Shown: positions 35,135 through 44,101 of the stretch, piece by piece
Layout: every line of letters begins with the position of its first letter
Numbering within the stretch: the stretch's first letter is position 1
Assembly: GCA_024689005.1 (NCBI GenBank)
Contig: JAILDU010000045.1
Coordinates: forward strand, 1-48,741
Direction: 5' to 3'
DNA: 48,741 nt
Source: Paludibacteraceae bacterium
GTDB lineage: Bacteria; Bacteroidota; Bacteroidia; Bacteroidales; Paludibacteraceae
Made by a program: the position numbers and the translations under genes
The notes under the pieces: generated by a model
What the model saw: the letters and a program-made list of their open reading frames with translations, nothing else
What the model was told of the DNA's origin: nothing
The model's database searches: none

Positions 35135-35500
35135 TTACAGAACTTCAGGAAGCTCTGTTACCTTACCATCGGCCCAAAGGTGCTCGATGTCGTAAAAGGC
35201 GCGTGGTTCACGCTGCATGATATGTACAAAAATCGTGCCGAAATCCATTGCGATCCATTCAGCATTCTCCTCGCCGGCTACAGATAGCGGGTGGATGTGC
35301 GTCTCGGTACGAACGAAATCGTCCACCTCTCCGGCTATAGCTGCCACCTGAGTGTTACTTTGCCCTTCACAGATAATCATCATCTCTACAGGAGCTTCTT
35401 TGATTTTGCGCAAATCGATTGTTACAATGCGCTGTCCCTTACGATTGCGGATTCCCTCAATAATGGTGTCCGCCAATTTTTTTGTAGTTATTTCTTTCAT
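35135..35500 (-). CDS. rsfS: Ribosome silencing factor RsfS
   Basis: A 121-residue Iojap/RsfS protein that binds uL14 on the large ribosomal subunit and blocks joining of the subunits when nutrients are short. Family stretches are EMMIICEGQSNTQVAAIAGEV and the conserved AEWIAMDFGTIFVHIM, followed by RAFYDIEHLWAD. It sits just before ftsH, as in many Bacteroidota, and 25 bp after a glycosyltransferase gene. No separate promoter is seen, so it may depend on the polysaccharide genes upstream. Confidence 0.95.
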   Translation of the reverse strand: MKEITTKKLADTIIEGIRNRKGQRIVTIDLRKIKEAPVEMMIICEGQSNTQVAAIAGEVDDFVRTETHIHPLSVAGEENAEWIAMDFGTIFVHIMQREPRAFYDIEHLWADGKVTELPEVL

Positions 35501-35525
35501 CGGATAGTATATTTAGTTTCGTTAA

Positions 35526-36338
35526 TTATTGTGTTAGTGTACGATTGAATAGTCTTCTTTCGGAGTCGAAAATCCAGCCCCACTTGTTAAAATACTTGCA
35601 CATATTCGAAATATGAATCCAAAGCATGTGTATATCTCGGTATGAAGCACGCTCGTGATGATGAACTATAGTCCATTCGGGATAATAGAGTGTCAGCCAA
35701 TTGCGGTGAATAGTGCGTGTCAAATCTATATCCTCGGGATACATAAAGTAACGTTCATCAAAGAGCCCTGCATCAACAGCGGCAGAGGTTCGTAAGAGCA
35801 TGAAGCAGCCACTTAGGTACGGTGCATTGACAGGGCGAGTTAGGTCTAAATCTCGCAGTTCGTATTTTCTGTTGCGATGACGAGTGAGGCACGCCGGAAC
35901 GAAACGTCTGGCGAAGACATCCATAGGTGTAGGCAAACGTTTGGCCAAATATTGCGGCGTTCCATCGGGATTGACCACACGCGGCATGAGTTGGCCAACT
36001 TTTGGATTCATGAGCATCCAGTCGTGCATGGCATCAATATCTTCTGCCTTGACACGGATATCACTATTCATCACAAGGTGCAATTCCGTGAGATGATATG
36101 CACTATCACGTAGGGCTACATTATGCGCCTTGCCATAACCAAGATTAGCTCCCATGAACATATAACGGAGTTTAGAGGAAACCTTAAACTTAGAAGAAAA
36201 GTATTCTTTGGACGATAGTTCAGAATTGTCCAACAGATAGATCTTCTTGAGTCGTTTGACGCGCAGCAACTCCGTCACAAGGGGCAGAACCTCTTGTTCC
36301 CACTTAGGTTGATATAAAACAATGGATATGCTGAGCAT
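35526..36338 (-). CDS. Glycosyltransferase family 2 (rhamnosyltransferase-like)
   Basis: A 270-residue GT2 enzyme. The N-terminal nucleotide-binding fold starts LSISIVLYQPKWEQE. The metal-binding DxD equivalent is in LVMNSDIRVKAED, and the acceptor-side motif is SGCFMLLRTSAAVDAGLFDERYFMYPEDIDLTRT (about 175-208), which is typical of WbbL/rhamnosyltransferase-like GT2 proteins. It probably adds one sugar to a lipid-linked polysaccharide unit on the cytoplasmic face. It is the last glycan gene before rsfS. The sugar is not known from sequence. Confidence 0.87.
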   Translation of the reverse strand: MLSISIVLYQPKWEQEVLPLVTELLRVKRLKKIYLLDNSELSSKEYFSSKFKVSSKLRYMFMGANLGYGKAHNVALRDSAYHLTELHLVMNSDIRVKAEDIDAMHDWMLMNPKVGQLMPRVVNPDGTPQYLAKRLPTPMDVFARRFVPACLTRHRNRKYELRDLDLTRPVNAPYLSGCFMLLRTSAAVDAGLFDERYFMYPEDIDLTRTIHRNWLTLYYPEWTIVHHHERASYRDIHMLWIHISNMCKYFNKWGWIFDSERRLFNRTLTQ

Positions 36339-36355
36339 TGGTTATCTTGTAATAA

Positions 36356-37099
36356 TTATTTACGTATGAACTGGCGTATTTTTCTCAATTGTTTGCATGC
36401 TACAGTCAGGTAGCCCGCTCCTATGTGATTCTTTTTAAGTACTATATAGTCCTCCTGCGTTTTAGACAAGCGTGCTTTAGTGTTTCTGTTGCTGGCTCCG
36501 CCGGTTTCCATAGACACTAACACCTCTGGCAGATAAGATGTCTTAAATCCGGCAGTAAAGATACGAAGGATCATGTCGTAGTCTGCTGCTATACGGAACC
36601 ACTCGTCATATTCGCCCACCTGTGCATACACCTCTTTGCGAACATAGACTGTAGGATGAGGAGGCATCCAGCCAAACTTGAGACTATAGGGATGAAAGTC
36701 ATTGCTTTTCCATTGACGTATCACTTTTCCGTTCTTGCAATATTGCAAATCTGCGTAGACTACTTGTGCATCGTTTTGCCGGAATGTCTCAACTATATGG
36801 CTGATGGAATCGGGCGAATAGAACCTATCGTCAGAGTGCAAGAAGCCGATGGCATCACCTGTTGCCATGCGTATTCCTTTGTTGATAGCATTATATATTC
36901 CGCCATCCTTCTCTGAAACCCACCGCACGTTTTGATGTTTTCGCGCATAGGCTTCTATTATCTCGCGAGTTCCATCAGTAGATGCACCATCCACCAATAC
37001 ATGTTCGATATCAGTATATGTTTGACACTGTACACTATCCAGGGCGCGTAGAAGCGTGGCAGCACTATTATATGTTATGGTTATGATAGATATCTTCAT
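36356..37099 (-). CDS. Glycosyltransferase family 2
   Basis: A 247-residue GT2 enzyme, start chosen at ATG 37099 because the fold begins there (MKISIITITYNSAATLLRAL). It has the donor-binding VDGASTDGT, the DxD-type motif HSDDRF (about 97-102), and the acceptor region GWMPPHPTVYVRKEVY followed by RIAADYDMILRIF. This pattern is typical of WcaA-like colanic acid/EPS transferases. It overlaps the preceding gene by 32 bp, which suggests coupled translation. Sugar specificity is unknown. Confidence 0.87.
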   Translation of the reverse strand: MKISIITITYNSAATLLRALDSVQCQTYTDIEHVLVDGASTDGTREIIEAYARKHQNVRWVSEKDGGIYNAINKGIRMATGDAIGFLHSDDRFYSPDSISHIVETFRQNDAQVVYADLQYCKNGKVIRQWKSNDFHPYSLKFGWMPPHPTVYVRKEVYAQVGEYDEWFRIAADYDMILRIFTAGFKTSYLPEVLVSMETGGASNRNTKARLSKTQEDYIVLKKNHIGAGYLTVACKQLRKIRQFIRK

Positions 37100-38030
37100 A
37101 TACTTTTTTTGTTTGTTTGTACGTATTCTCCCACGAGAAACGGGCTGCATTTTGTTTTCCTTTTTCAATTATAGCCTGCGTAGAGCATGAACACAACTGC
37201 CTTACTGCACCTGCCATCTCTTGTGCTACATGCTGCGGAGTATCGTGCGCTACCATCAGCCCGCCATCACCCATTACTTCAGGAATGGAGGAAAAGCGCT
37301 GTGCAACGACCGGACAACCGGCTTTTTGTGCTTCAAGGATAGGTAATCCAAATCCTTCATAATCGGATGGATAAAGTAAACACAATGCTTCATTGTATAA
37401 TCTATTCAACTCTGCACGTGACACATTGGATACCGTCACCAACTCTATTCCCGTTAAACGCGATACCTCTTGTGCAACATCATATCGTTTATACGTTGCT
37501 TGCCCATTACCAATATACAATAAGTACCCTTTTTTTTCTACCGATGGAATCGGATAGAATTCATCTCCTACTCCATTATACACCACATACAATCTGTTTT
37601 CTTCGATCCAAGGGTATAAGCGCAAAAGGTCTCGCTTGGTATTTTCGCTAACACATATAATGGCATCGCTATTGTGTAATGCGCATTTTTCCTCCCACAG
37701 GTGTACTGCTTTCGCAAGTCCCGAACGATAATAATGATATGTCAAATCATGTACTGTCGTAACATTGTATACTCCATCTTGCGGCAATGTTCGAAAATAC
37801 GATGAGTGAAAAATGCAGGGAGTTTGAGGTCTATATTCCGGAACACGATAACGCTCCATAAACCTCGGTTGGATGGATTGGCGGTAATCCAACTCCACAC
37901 ACTGAAGATCATGGTCCACTCGTGCTCGCTTCAGCAGTTCATTCCAAACCACGGATATTCCTCCGTTACGCTGAAGAGTATAGATGATATTGTCAAATAC
38001 TATATTCAAGTCTCTAGTAGTTTTTTCCAC
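37068..38030 (-). CDS. Glycosyltransferase family 4
   Basis: A 320-residue GT-B fold glycosyltransferase. The N-terminal acceptor domain contains NGGISVVWNELLKRA and TTVHDLTYHYYR. The C-terminal donor domain has the GT4 EX7E-type motif in CLLYPSDYEGFGLPILEAQKAGCPVVA (about 235-261), then DGGLMVAHDTPQHVA. It overlaps the GT4 gene before it by 25 bp and the GT2 gene after it by 32 bp. It probably transfers a hexose during synthesis of the polysaccharide repeat unit. Confidence 0.87.
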   Translation of the reverse strand: MEKTTRDLNIVFDNIIYTLQRNGGISVVWNELLKRARVDHDLQCVELDYRQSIQPRFMERYRVPEYRPQTPCIFHSSYFRTLPQDGVYNVTTVHDLTYHYYRSGLAKAVHLWEEKCALHNSDAIICVSENTKRDLLRLYPWIEENRLYVVYNGVGDEFYPIPSVEKKGYLLYIGNGQATYKRYDVAQEVSRLTGIELVTVSNVSRAELNRLYNEALCLLYPSDYEGFGLPILEAQKAGCPVVAQRFSSIPEVMGDGGLMVAHDTPQHVAQEMAGAVRQLCSCSTQAIIEKGKQNAARFSWENTYKQTKKVYEDIYHNHNI

Positions 38031-39151
38031 CGATACATAATGTTCGATTCACTATATGTGTTATACGCATACATTTGCGCCTTTTGTGCACGCTTCGATG
38101 CTTCACCCGGGTGCGTCATGGTATATTCTATTTGCTTAGAGAGCGAGAATATATCCCCGCTAGGGACAAGCCATCCTCTATGGTCTGCCAGCAACTCCGA
38201 TGGACCCTGCGGGCAATCGAATGCCACGCAAGGAAGCCCGCACCACATAGCTTCTAATAACACCAAAGAAAAACCTTCATAACGCGATGAGAGCACAAGG
38301 AGCGAAGCATTGGAATATTCTTTTGTTATATTATCTGTTCTCCCGGCTAAGACAACATGATGTAAAGACAACTTACGAATCTGCTTTTCTAATACATCTT
38401 GCTGCGGGCCTTCTCCTACTATACGTAACATCCAATCCGGATAATTATTTTCTATCGGTTTCCATGCATGGAGCAGCAAATCAAAACCTTTTTGTTCATG
38501 CAATCGCCCTACCGCCAGCACAATCTTTTTGCGCGCGGTACAATCTGCCACATGTTGCATATCAAGACAACAAGGATTCGGAATCACCATCACATTGCTG
38601 CAACCTTCTTTCTCCCAATCAGCCTTATCCTTCTCGGTCAACACAACTAACCGCTCGAGAGGTTTTACTGCACGCACCAATTGTCGGGTGCGAATATAAC
38701 CCAATAGGCGCCAAAAGGCTCCGTGATGAGTGGCTTGCAGTAGATGTTGCCTTTGGTCTTTTGCAAAGTGCAATTCCGCCATTGTACGGCATGGTAATGC
38801 TTGTAAAAAGGCTATTTCTTTGCCTCCCAAAGAAATGCACAAGTCTATCTTCTCTCTATGTATATAGTCCTTCAATGCTCTTCTATACTGTCTCATTCGC
38901 TGCATATGGCCTATCCACTTGATTGCAAGCGGTTTGGCATAATCAGCATCAAAATTTATATCGAGGGACACTATTTGCACTCGATTATCTAGCCGAAAAT
39001 ATACTTGTTGTCTTCCTTCCGGTGCACACTCTGTCGTCAATATAGTTATCCGGTGATCGGTATGCCCTACCAGCCAATTAACTTTTTGCGTCAAAACCCG
39101 TTCCATGCCTCCTGAGTTGTACAAGGCGGGGATACAATAGAGTATTCTCAT
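38006..39151 (-). CDS. Glycosyltransferase family 4 (amylovoran-type)
   Basis: A 381-residue GT-B glycosyltransferase. It starts MRILYCIPALYNSGGMERVL, the glycine-rich acceptor loop. The C-terminal half has VLAVGRLHEQKGFDLLLHAW, LRIVGEGPQ and the GT4 signature SSRYEGFSLVLLEAMWCGLPCVAFDCPQGPSELL, with the two glutamates of the donor site. It resembles AmsD/galactosyltransferases of capsule and amylovoran clusters. Its start overlaps the stop of the polymerase gene by 4 bp (ATGA), a sign of coupled translation. Confidence 0.88.
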   Translation of the reverse strand: MRILYCIPALYNSGGMERVLTQKVNWLVGHTDHRITILTTECAPEGRQQVYFRLDNRVQIVSLDINFDADYAKPLAIKWIGHMQRMRQYRRALKDYIHREKIDLCISLGGKEIAFLQALPCRTMAELHFAKDQRQHLLQATHHGAFWRLLGYIRTRQLVRAVKPLERLVVLTEKDKADWEKEGCSNVMVIPNPCCLDMQHVADCTARKKIVLAVGRLHEQKGFDLLLHAWKPIENNYPDWMLRIVGEGPQQDVLEKQIRKLSLHHVVLAGRTDNITKEYSNASLLVLSSRYEGFSLVLLEAMWCGLPCVAFDCPQGPSELLADHRGWLVPSGDIFSLSKQIEYTMTHPGEASKRAQKAQMYAYNTYSESNIMYRWKKLLET

Positions 39152-40545
39152 GATTGCACCTCCCTCTTTTTACCCATGGCATCGAGCCAGTTTACTATTT
39201 GTGCTTGATGTTCAGTAATGGTCATTACAATGAGCAACAATAGCAGACTCCAAGTGACCAATCGTGGATCATAGAGAAGCGGAGCACGTGGATAAATCAA
39301 AGCGTGTCCTACTAATAGGAAATACATCAAATACCAATACACACTATGTTTGGCCCGGTAATAACTCTCCTTAACCCAAAGGCCGATTAGAAACATGGAT
39401 AGTGCCGTTCCGATTGCGCCAAACGAGCGAAAGGCTTCGCCTACCATGTTAGTTCCTACTCCCCAAGTAGCATTCGGCCCAAGTATCAGATAACTCGGCA
39501 AATCGCCTCCATGCAACATCTCAGGCGGTACATCACTATGGGCTACTATATATCCGGCAAGACCGGGAATAGGCGAACTTATATCCAGGGTCATACCTTG
39601 CAACCATGTAAGGTCGTTCTCTTGTGCCCAACCAAAAAGACGGAAAAGGCTAAGATCATTAATTATCAAATCTTCATATATATCCCAAACCTCCTCCAAT
39701 TGGGTGTGTGCTAACGTGTTATGCCATGCCGCTGGATCCAGACCATCACCGCGTAGAGTCATCACAAGAAACAGCACAGACGAGCCTCCTGCTACTAATA
39801 TTGCCACTTGCCACCATTTCAAGTGATAGACATACATACTAAAACCTACCAGAAGGATAAGTGCCAAACTGACTGCCAACTGGCGACTACCCGTGGAAAG
39901 CAATATCAGCATGAACCCGACTATCACAAGTAGATAGAACCACCATTTCTGCTTTGGCAAGAGGAAAATAAAGATCGACATCAGGTAGCAACCGATGGTG
40001 AAGATATTGTTGAAATAACTGTATATACCAACGTCTCGTAAGTTAGTCCCCTCGGCATATACACTCTGCAAAGCGGCTAAGCCACCCGATGCCACATACA
40101 GACACCATGCCACCATTGTGATACCAAAGAACCATAGATATTGGCGCATAGTAATAGTGAACGTTGGCTCATCGGGCTCTTCGCGCTGCAATTGTAGCAG
40201 TCGTGTTACGCCCAACATGTACCATGCATAAGCGAAATAAGCCAAGGCCGTAGCTCGCGTAACATAATTATCATTGAAGGCAAAACTAAAGAAGGACCAA
40301 TAGATACGTTCTGTCGGTGCATAAAAGACCGGATACACAAAATTAACAAGGAAGAACGAAAGAGCAAAGAAAAACTCAAAGCCTAACCAATTCTTGCGTT
40401 TATTAGTAACAAAGAAGAGCACATTTTGCACAATATACATGGTCATTAATAGGACGCTGTAATCATAGTTATATGTCCACGGTGCTTTAATATAAAGCAC
40501 CGTAGCTATGATAACAAACGCGATATTAAGAATGTATGTCAACAT
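39148..40545 (-). CDS. O-antigen/capsule polymerase (Wzy-like)
   Basis: A 465-residue protein that is almost entirely membrane helices (about 11-12, e.g. MLTYILNIAFVIIATVLYI and WWFYLLVIVGFMLILLS). A large extracytoplasmic loop with GLDPAAWHN and WLQGMTLDISSPIPGLAGY follows, as in Wzy polymerases. I start it at ATG 40545, where hydrophobic sequence begins, with AAAGGAAGAAG just upstream; a longer frame to 40596 has no such signal. The start lies inside the end of the preceding GT2 gene (7-bp overlap). Family members have low sequence identity, so the call rests on topology and context between a flippase and glycosyltransferases. Confidence 0.78.
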   Translation of the reverse strand: MLTYILNIAFVIIATVLYIKAPWTYNYDYSVLLMTMYIVQNVLFFVTNKRKNWLGFEFFFALSFFLVNFVYPVFYAPTERIYWSFFSFAFNDNYVTRATALAYFAYAWYMLGVTRLLQLQREEPDEPTFTITMRQYLWFFGITMVAWCLYVASGGLAALQSVYAEGTNLRDVGIYSYFNNIFTIGCYLMSIFIFLLPKQKWWFYLLVIVGFMLILLSTGSRQLAVSLALILLVGFSMYVYHLKWWQVAILVAGGSSVLFLVMTLRGDGLDPAAWHNTLAHTQLEEVWDIYEDLIINDLSLFRLFGWAQENDLTWLQGMTLDISSPIPGLAGYIVAHSDVPPEMLHGGDLPSYLILGPNATWGVGTNMVGEAFRSFGAIGTALSMFLIGLWVKESYYRAKHSVYWYLMYFLLVGHALIYPRAPLLYDPRLVTWSLLLLLIVMTITEHQAQIVNWLDAMGKKREVQS

Positions 40546-41516
40546 TTTCTTCTTCCTTTCAATACCTGCAGCATGTTTATTAGCCGAGAGTAACAATTAC
40601 CATACAACGACAAAAGCAACCAATACCGTTGGGCTACTAACGGCGCAGCTAAACGTTGGGCTATACTCATGCTGTTATACACAATCGGTTTCTCTGCAGG
40701 CATCTGATCAACCAACGCATACCATTTCTTGGGAACTCGCAGCATCAACTCTGTCTTCTTCATCCATTGGCCGGCTCGAAGGGCTTCCGTGTACTCATCT
40801 TGCCTTGCAAAGAAATCGGACAATTCGTTCATTACTTGAATCAGACTGCGTATGTTCTTTTCCGACACGACATGCATGAATGATGAATCATTAGTCTGCA
40901 TATAGTGATATAACGGACTCTTGACATGCGCCACACTGCGAGCATGAGTACAAATCTTGGACACGAACAAATAATCTTCACCGGTGTCTAACCCGATGAT
41001 TGGTTGAACACCTGCTCGTTCAATCAACTCCTTTCGCATCATATGCGACCACATATTGGGCATGGTAGCGCCGCTCAACACCAATTGACAATATGCTTGC
41101 GCATCTTCTGCCCATCGTCCCCGATATATTTTTTTCTTATTGCCCCAATCAAAATAAAAGTCCATCCCTATAATATCAGCTCCTGTCTCTTGTGCTTTCG
41201 CTGCCAGTACGGTCAGGGCATTCGGTTCCAGATAGTCATCGCTATCTACATGCACTACATACTCTCCTCTGGCTGCTGCCATACCTGTTTTCCGCGCTGC
41301 TGCCAAACCGCGATTAATAGAATGGCGAAGTAAGGTAACTTGTTGAGACGGATAGTGTAATAACAATTCCTGCAAAATTGTCATGGACTCGTCCGGTGAT
41401 GCATCATCCACGAAGATGAGTTCTTTATCCTCGTAATCCTGATTGAGCAGGGATTCAGCGCAACGTGCTATATATTTCTCCACGCCGTAAACCGGCACGA
41501 CAACACTCACTTTCAT
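40539..41516 (-). CDS. Glycosyltransferase family 2
   Basis: A 325-residue GT2 enzyme. N-terminal MKVSVVVPVYGVEKYIARCAESL, then LIFVDDASPDES, and the DxD motif in EYVVHVDSDDYLEP (about 86-99). The acceptor motif IGLDTGEDYLFVSKICTHA contains the conserved ED. The C-terminal 100 residues are basic and hydrophobic, suggesting contact with the membrane. Start and stop overlap the neighbours by 4 and 7 bp. Confidence 0.88.
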   Translation of the reverse strand: MKVSVVVPVYGVEKYIARCAESLLNQDYEDKELIFVDDASPDESMTILQELLLHYPSQQVTLLRHSINRGLAAARKTGMAAARGEYVVHVDSDDYLEPNALTVLAAKAQETGADIIGMDFYFDWGNKKKIYRGRWAEDAQAYCQLVLSGATMPNMWSHMMRKELIERAGVQPIIGLDTGEDYLFVSKICTHARSVAHVKSPLYHYMQTNDSSFMHVVSEKNIRSLIQVMNELSDFFARQDEYTEALRAGQWMKKTELMLRVPKKWYALVDQMPAEKPIVYNSMSIAQRLAAPLVAQRYWLLLSLYGNCYSRLINMLQVLKGRRKC

Positions 41517-42766
41517 CTCATTTGATTCTTAAATACCACATGTGTGCAAAACGCTATTTCGATCAGCCCTGCTATGGCCAAAGAGGACGCCAGCACATAA
41601 ACATTGTGAGTATAATACAAACCGATTCCTGCAATGAGGAATGTAACTAGCATAGCTATAATTTGGTTAACCGTTATATAGTAGGTTTTCCCTGAGGGAA
41701 TTATATAGAAGCATATCAACGCCCCTGCCACCAACCAGGTCAGTACGGTTACGCTGAGTATTACACTGATTGGATATGCTGCAATCATTGCTCTACCGCC
41801 TAAGAGCAATACCACCCAATAACCTAACGCTGCTACTGCTAAAATAGTTACTACTCCCAACAACACTTCTCCCCAAACTATCTTGCGACGAAGATTCACA
41901 TTCATTTGCGTCATCATCTTCGGATAAATCGCATCGTTTAATTTACTAAAAATGGTGCGAGGAATGATGATAATCTTATTTGCCAAATCGTATATCGCCA
42001 CATCTTCCATGCCCAAATAACGACCGATTATCAGTACCAGACCTTGTTCTTTGATTATGCTACCTGCATTACTCAAGAAGAAGGGCAACGATTTTCTCAG
42101 TACCGCCTTGAGTTGCGAGACACACACCAACCGCATATGCAATCCGTCTCTGTAGCGGATGATCAGCCAAGCAATGGTCGCTCCCAACAAGTTCGTCAAC
42201 GTTACGATAAGCATATAAAGCCAAGTATCCTCCGGCGAATGGATACATAAAAAGATGAACGGCAAACTAAGCAATTTGCACCCTGCCTGCACATACGTGA
42301 CAGCACGCATTCTTTGTACTCCTTGGAAATACCACTGCGGGAAAAAGATATTTCCAATTGTCTGCAAAAAGGCTATTCCGAATAACAACTTATGCGCCCT
42401 CATGATAGGAGACAACAATAGCAGGATAGCAAACACAAGTATTGCCACCATTTCCAACACCAATTTTGCCATCGTCACTTCTGACAATATTTGCTCTTTA
42501 GCGGTATGGCTGTCTGCTTCTTCGGCTATCTGTTTAGTTGCCGGCAGGTCAAAACCAAAGGACACAAACGTCACAAAGATTGCAACCAGTGCTTCTGCAT
42601 AAGCATACAACCCATAACTCTCTGCGCCCACTACGCGGATGAGGTACGGATAGATGACGAGATAAAAACATATATTCAGCACCTGCAAAAGGGTCATAAA
42701 TACATAGTTCTCCGCCACCTTAGCGTTATCCCTCCACATAGATTGTATGGTCTTTTTGTCTATCAT
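41513..42766 (-). CDS. Polysaccharide flippase, Wzx-type (MOP superfamily)
   Basis: A 417-residue membrane protein with about 12 helices (e.g. FYLVIYPYLIRVVGAESYGLY, the conserved first part of Wzx proteins) and the gate segment PFFLSNAGSIIKEQGLVLIIGRYLG. It moves lipid-linked repeat units across the inner membrane. I start it at ATG 42766 (MIDKKTIQSMWR) because the promoter boxes at 42796-42827 would lie inside a longer frame. It opens the polysaccharide run. No initiating sugar-phosphate transferase or nucleotide-sugar genes are in the window, so these are supplied from elsewhere. Confidence 0.88.
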   Translation of the reverse strand: MIDKKTIQSMWRDNAKVAENYVFMTLLQVLNICFYLVIYPYLIRVVGAESYGLYAYAEALVAIFVTFVSFGFDLPATKQIAEEADSHTAKEQILSEVTMAKLVLEMVAILVFAILLLLSPIMRAHKLLFGIAFLQTIGNIFFPQWYFQGVQRMRAVTYVQAGCKLLSLPFIFLCIHSPEDTWLYMLIVTLTNLLGATIAWLIIRYRDGLHMRLVCVSQLKAVLRKSLPFFLSNAGSIIKEQGLVLIIGRYLGMEDVAIYDLANKIIIIPRTIFSKLNDAIYPKMMTQMNVNLRRKIVWGEVLLGVVTILAVAALGYWVVLLLGGRAMIAAYPISVILSVTVLTWLVAGALICFYIIPSGKTYYITVNQIIAMLVTFLIAGIGLYYTHNVYVLASSLAIAGLIEIAFCTHVVFKNQMR

Positions 42767-42795
42767 CCTCCGGCGATGCACATATAAAAAGTGCG

Positions 42796-42827
42796 CAAAG
42801 TTACTACAAATTTTGCATATATGCAAA
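42796..42827 (-). promoter_or_regulatory. Bacteroidota-type promoter for the polysaccharide run, with palindrome at -33
   Basis: Minus strand: -33 TTTG (42824-42827), 20-bp spacer, -7 TAACTTTG (42796-42803) followed by C. The perfect 14-bp palindrome TTGCATATATGCAA covers the -33 end (42812-42825). The porX promoter has the same palindrome in the same place, so both could be controlled by one dimeric regulator. Confidence 0.8.
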
Positions 42828-42857
42828 AAAAAAGCCCAAAACTTTCGTTTCGGACTT
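42825..42857 (-). terminator. Intrinsic terminator of rpsP
   Basis: Minus strand: AAGTCCGAAAC (42847-42857), GAAA tetraloop, GTTTTGGGCTT (42832-42842), pairing along 11 positions including two G-U pairs, followed by seven T. Its T-run overlaps the -33 box of the next promoter (42796-42827). Confidence 0.82.
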
Positions 42858-42903
42858 CCTTTTTGCCAAGTTTGGCGTCTTTAAGGCGCTGCGACAGCAC
42901 TTG

Positions 42904-43479
42904 TTATGCCTCAGCCTCTGCAGCCGATTCCTCTGCAGGAGCCTCGCCATTTGCTTCTGCCTCAGCGGCAGCAGCTTCTTGTGCAGCCTCTTGAGCGGCA
43001 GCTGCGAGTTCTGCAGCTGCTGCGGCACGCTTCTCTGCGATTGCGGCAGCTTTTGCCTTGTTGGTCTCTACTTCTTGCTCGTAGAGTGCCTTTGCTGCTG
43101 CAGCCTTCTTATCTGCCTCAGCCTGGCTGATCTTGCCATTCTTAGCGTCCTTCTGAGCCTTCCAAGCGTCAAAACGCTTCTGAGCCTCTTCTTGACTAAA
43201 TGCGCCTTTTGCTACACCGCCGTTCAGGTGCTTCATCAAGAGCACTCCTTCTTGCGAAAGGATAGTACGTACAGTGTCTGTCGGTTGCGCTCCTACGCCC
43301 ACCCAATACAATGCACGCTCAAAATTGAGAATAGTGGTTGCAGGGTTGGTGTTCGGGTTGAATGAACCGATACGTTCGATAAATTTGCCATCACGTGGCG
43401 AGCGGCTGTCTGCTACTACGATGTGGTAGAAAGCATAGTCTTTGTGACCATAACGAGCCAAACGAATCTTTGTTGCCAT
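42904..43479 (-). CDS. rpsP: Small ribosomal subunit protein bS16, with long Ala/Glu-rich tail
   Basis: A 191-residue protein whose first about 85 residues are the bS16 core ([39 protein letters not shown], then [18 protein letters not shown]). The next about 105 residues form a charged, Ala-rich tail (e.g. [21 protein letters not shown]) ending acidic. bS16 is 80-90 residues in most bacteria, but Bacteroidota often carry such an extension. The tail is probably disordered or helical and its role is unknown. The gene is monocistronic: its own promoter lies at 43571-43602 and its terminator at 42825-42857. Confidence 0.96.
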   Translation of the reverse strand: MATKIRLARYGHKDYAFYHIVVADSRSPRDGKFIERIGSFNPNTNPATTILNFERALYWVGVGAQPTDTVRTILSQEGVLLMKHLNGGVAKGAFSQEEAQKRFDAWKAQKDAKNGKISQAEADKKAAAAKALYEQEVETNKAKAAAIAEKRAAAAAELAAAAQEAAQEAAAAEAEANGEAPAEESAAEAEA

Positions 43480-43570
43480 TTAGACTTGTGTTTTTAGAGG
43501 ACTTGTGATTACACGAACCACGTGTCCGGATTAATAATTAATTTTACTCCCGTTTGCACGAAACGGACTG

Positions 43571-43602
43571 CAAAAGTACAGCTTTTTTTTGAACTGACCA
43601 AA
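43571..43602 (-). promoter_or_regulatory. Bacteroidota-type promoter for rpsP
   Basis: Minus strand: -33 TTTG (43599-43602), 20-bp spacer (GTCAGTTCAAAAAAAAGCTG), -7 TACTTTTG (43571-43578) followed by CAG. The leader to ATG 43479 is about 85 bases. Confidence 0.8.
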
Positions 43603-44059
43603 TTTTTCTTAAGAAAAAGTACTTTTTTACGTATTTTTACATTTTCGGTACTTTCTTCACTACCAACACTTCTCTTTTCGTGCAACCAATACCCTGTGTT
43701 TTCAACCATCTATTCATCAACAATTTCATTTCTCTCAATCGTCCGTTTCTTTGCTTCTTTTCCTTTGTCAAATACGGCAACGACACGAAGACGAACCATA
43801 CCTTCGTCTGGAGAACGGCAGAAACACACTTACCTTACAGACTTATACTGCCCATATTCTTCAACTGTTTTTCCCGATTAAACGGGGATCAACTGCAATT
43901 CTACACAGGCGTTTTGCTCTCGAACAATTGTCGCTGCGCAATTCTATGCGTAGTGTTATGCGACTGTAACCGATTTGAACGAATAAAAATCAGAAATAGT
44001 GTTCTCTTACTCACAGCCTCAGCTCCCGGCACAATCGCTCGGAGGAGAAGATAACCCAC
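43603..44059. other. Unassigned 457-bp intergenic region between rpsP and porX
   Basis: No recognisable protein, RNA gene or repeat is seen. It holds a near-palindrome TTTTTCTTAAGAAAAA near 43605-43620. On the plus strand a weak GTG-started frame runs from 43680 to 44054; its product (starting MQPIPCVFNHLF, ending TIARRRR) resembles nothing I know. The fact that it ends 5 bp before a plus-strand terminator (44060-44092) hints that something on this strand is transcribed. It could be a small RNA or a decayed gene. Confidence 0.5.
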
Positions 44060-44092
44060 ATCACCTAAAAGGGGGATTTTGAGTGATTTTTT
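44060..44092 (+). terminator. Possible intrinsic terminator upstream of porX
   Basis: Plus strand: ATCACCTAAAA (44060-44070), short loop, TTTTGAGTGAT (44077-44087) with one mismatch, followed by TTTTT. It would end a plus-strand transcript coming from 43603-44059 before the porX promoter. Confidence 0.5.
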
Positions 44093-44101
44093 CTTTTATT
44101 G

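Noticed and set aside
37068..38030. Frameshift between the overlapping glycosyltransferase genes
   Set aside because: Overlaps of 25-32 bp leave both neighbouring proteins complete, with normal ends and signature motifs, so they are real overlapping genes.
42904..43479. bS16 tail as a fusion with another protein
   Set aside because: The tail is low-complexity Ala/Glu sequence without a domain, and such extensions are common in Bacteroidota bS16.
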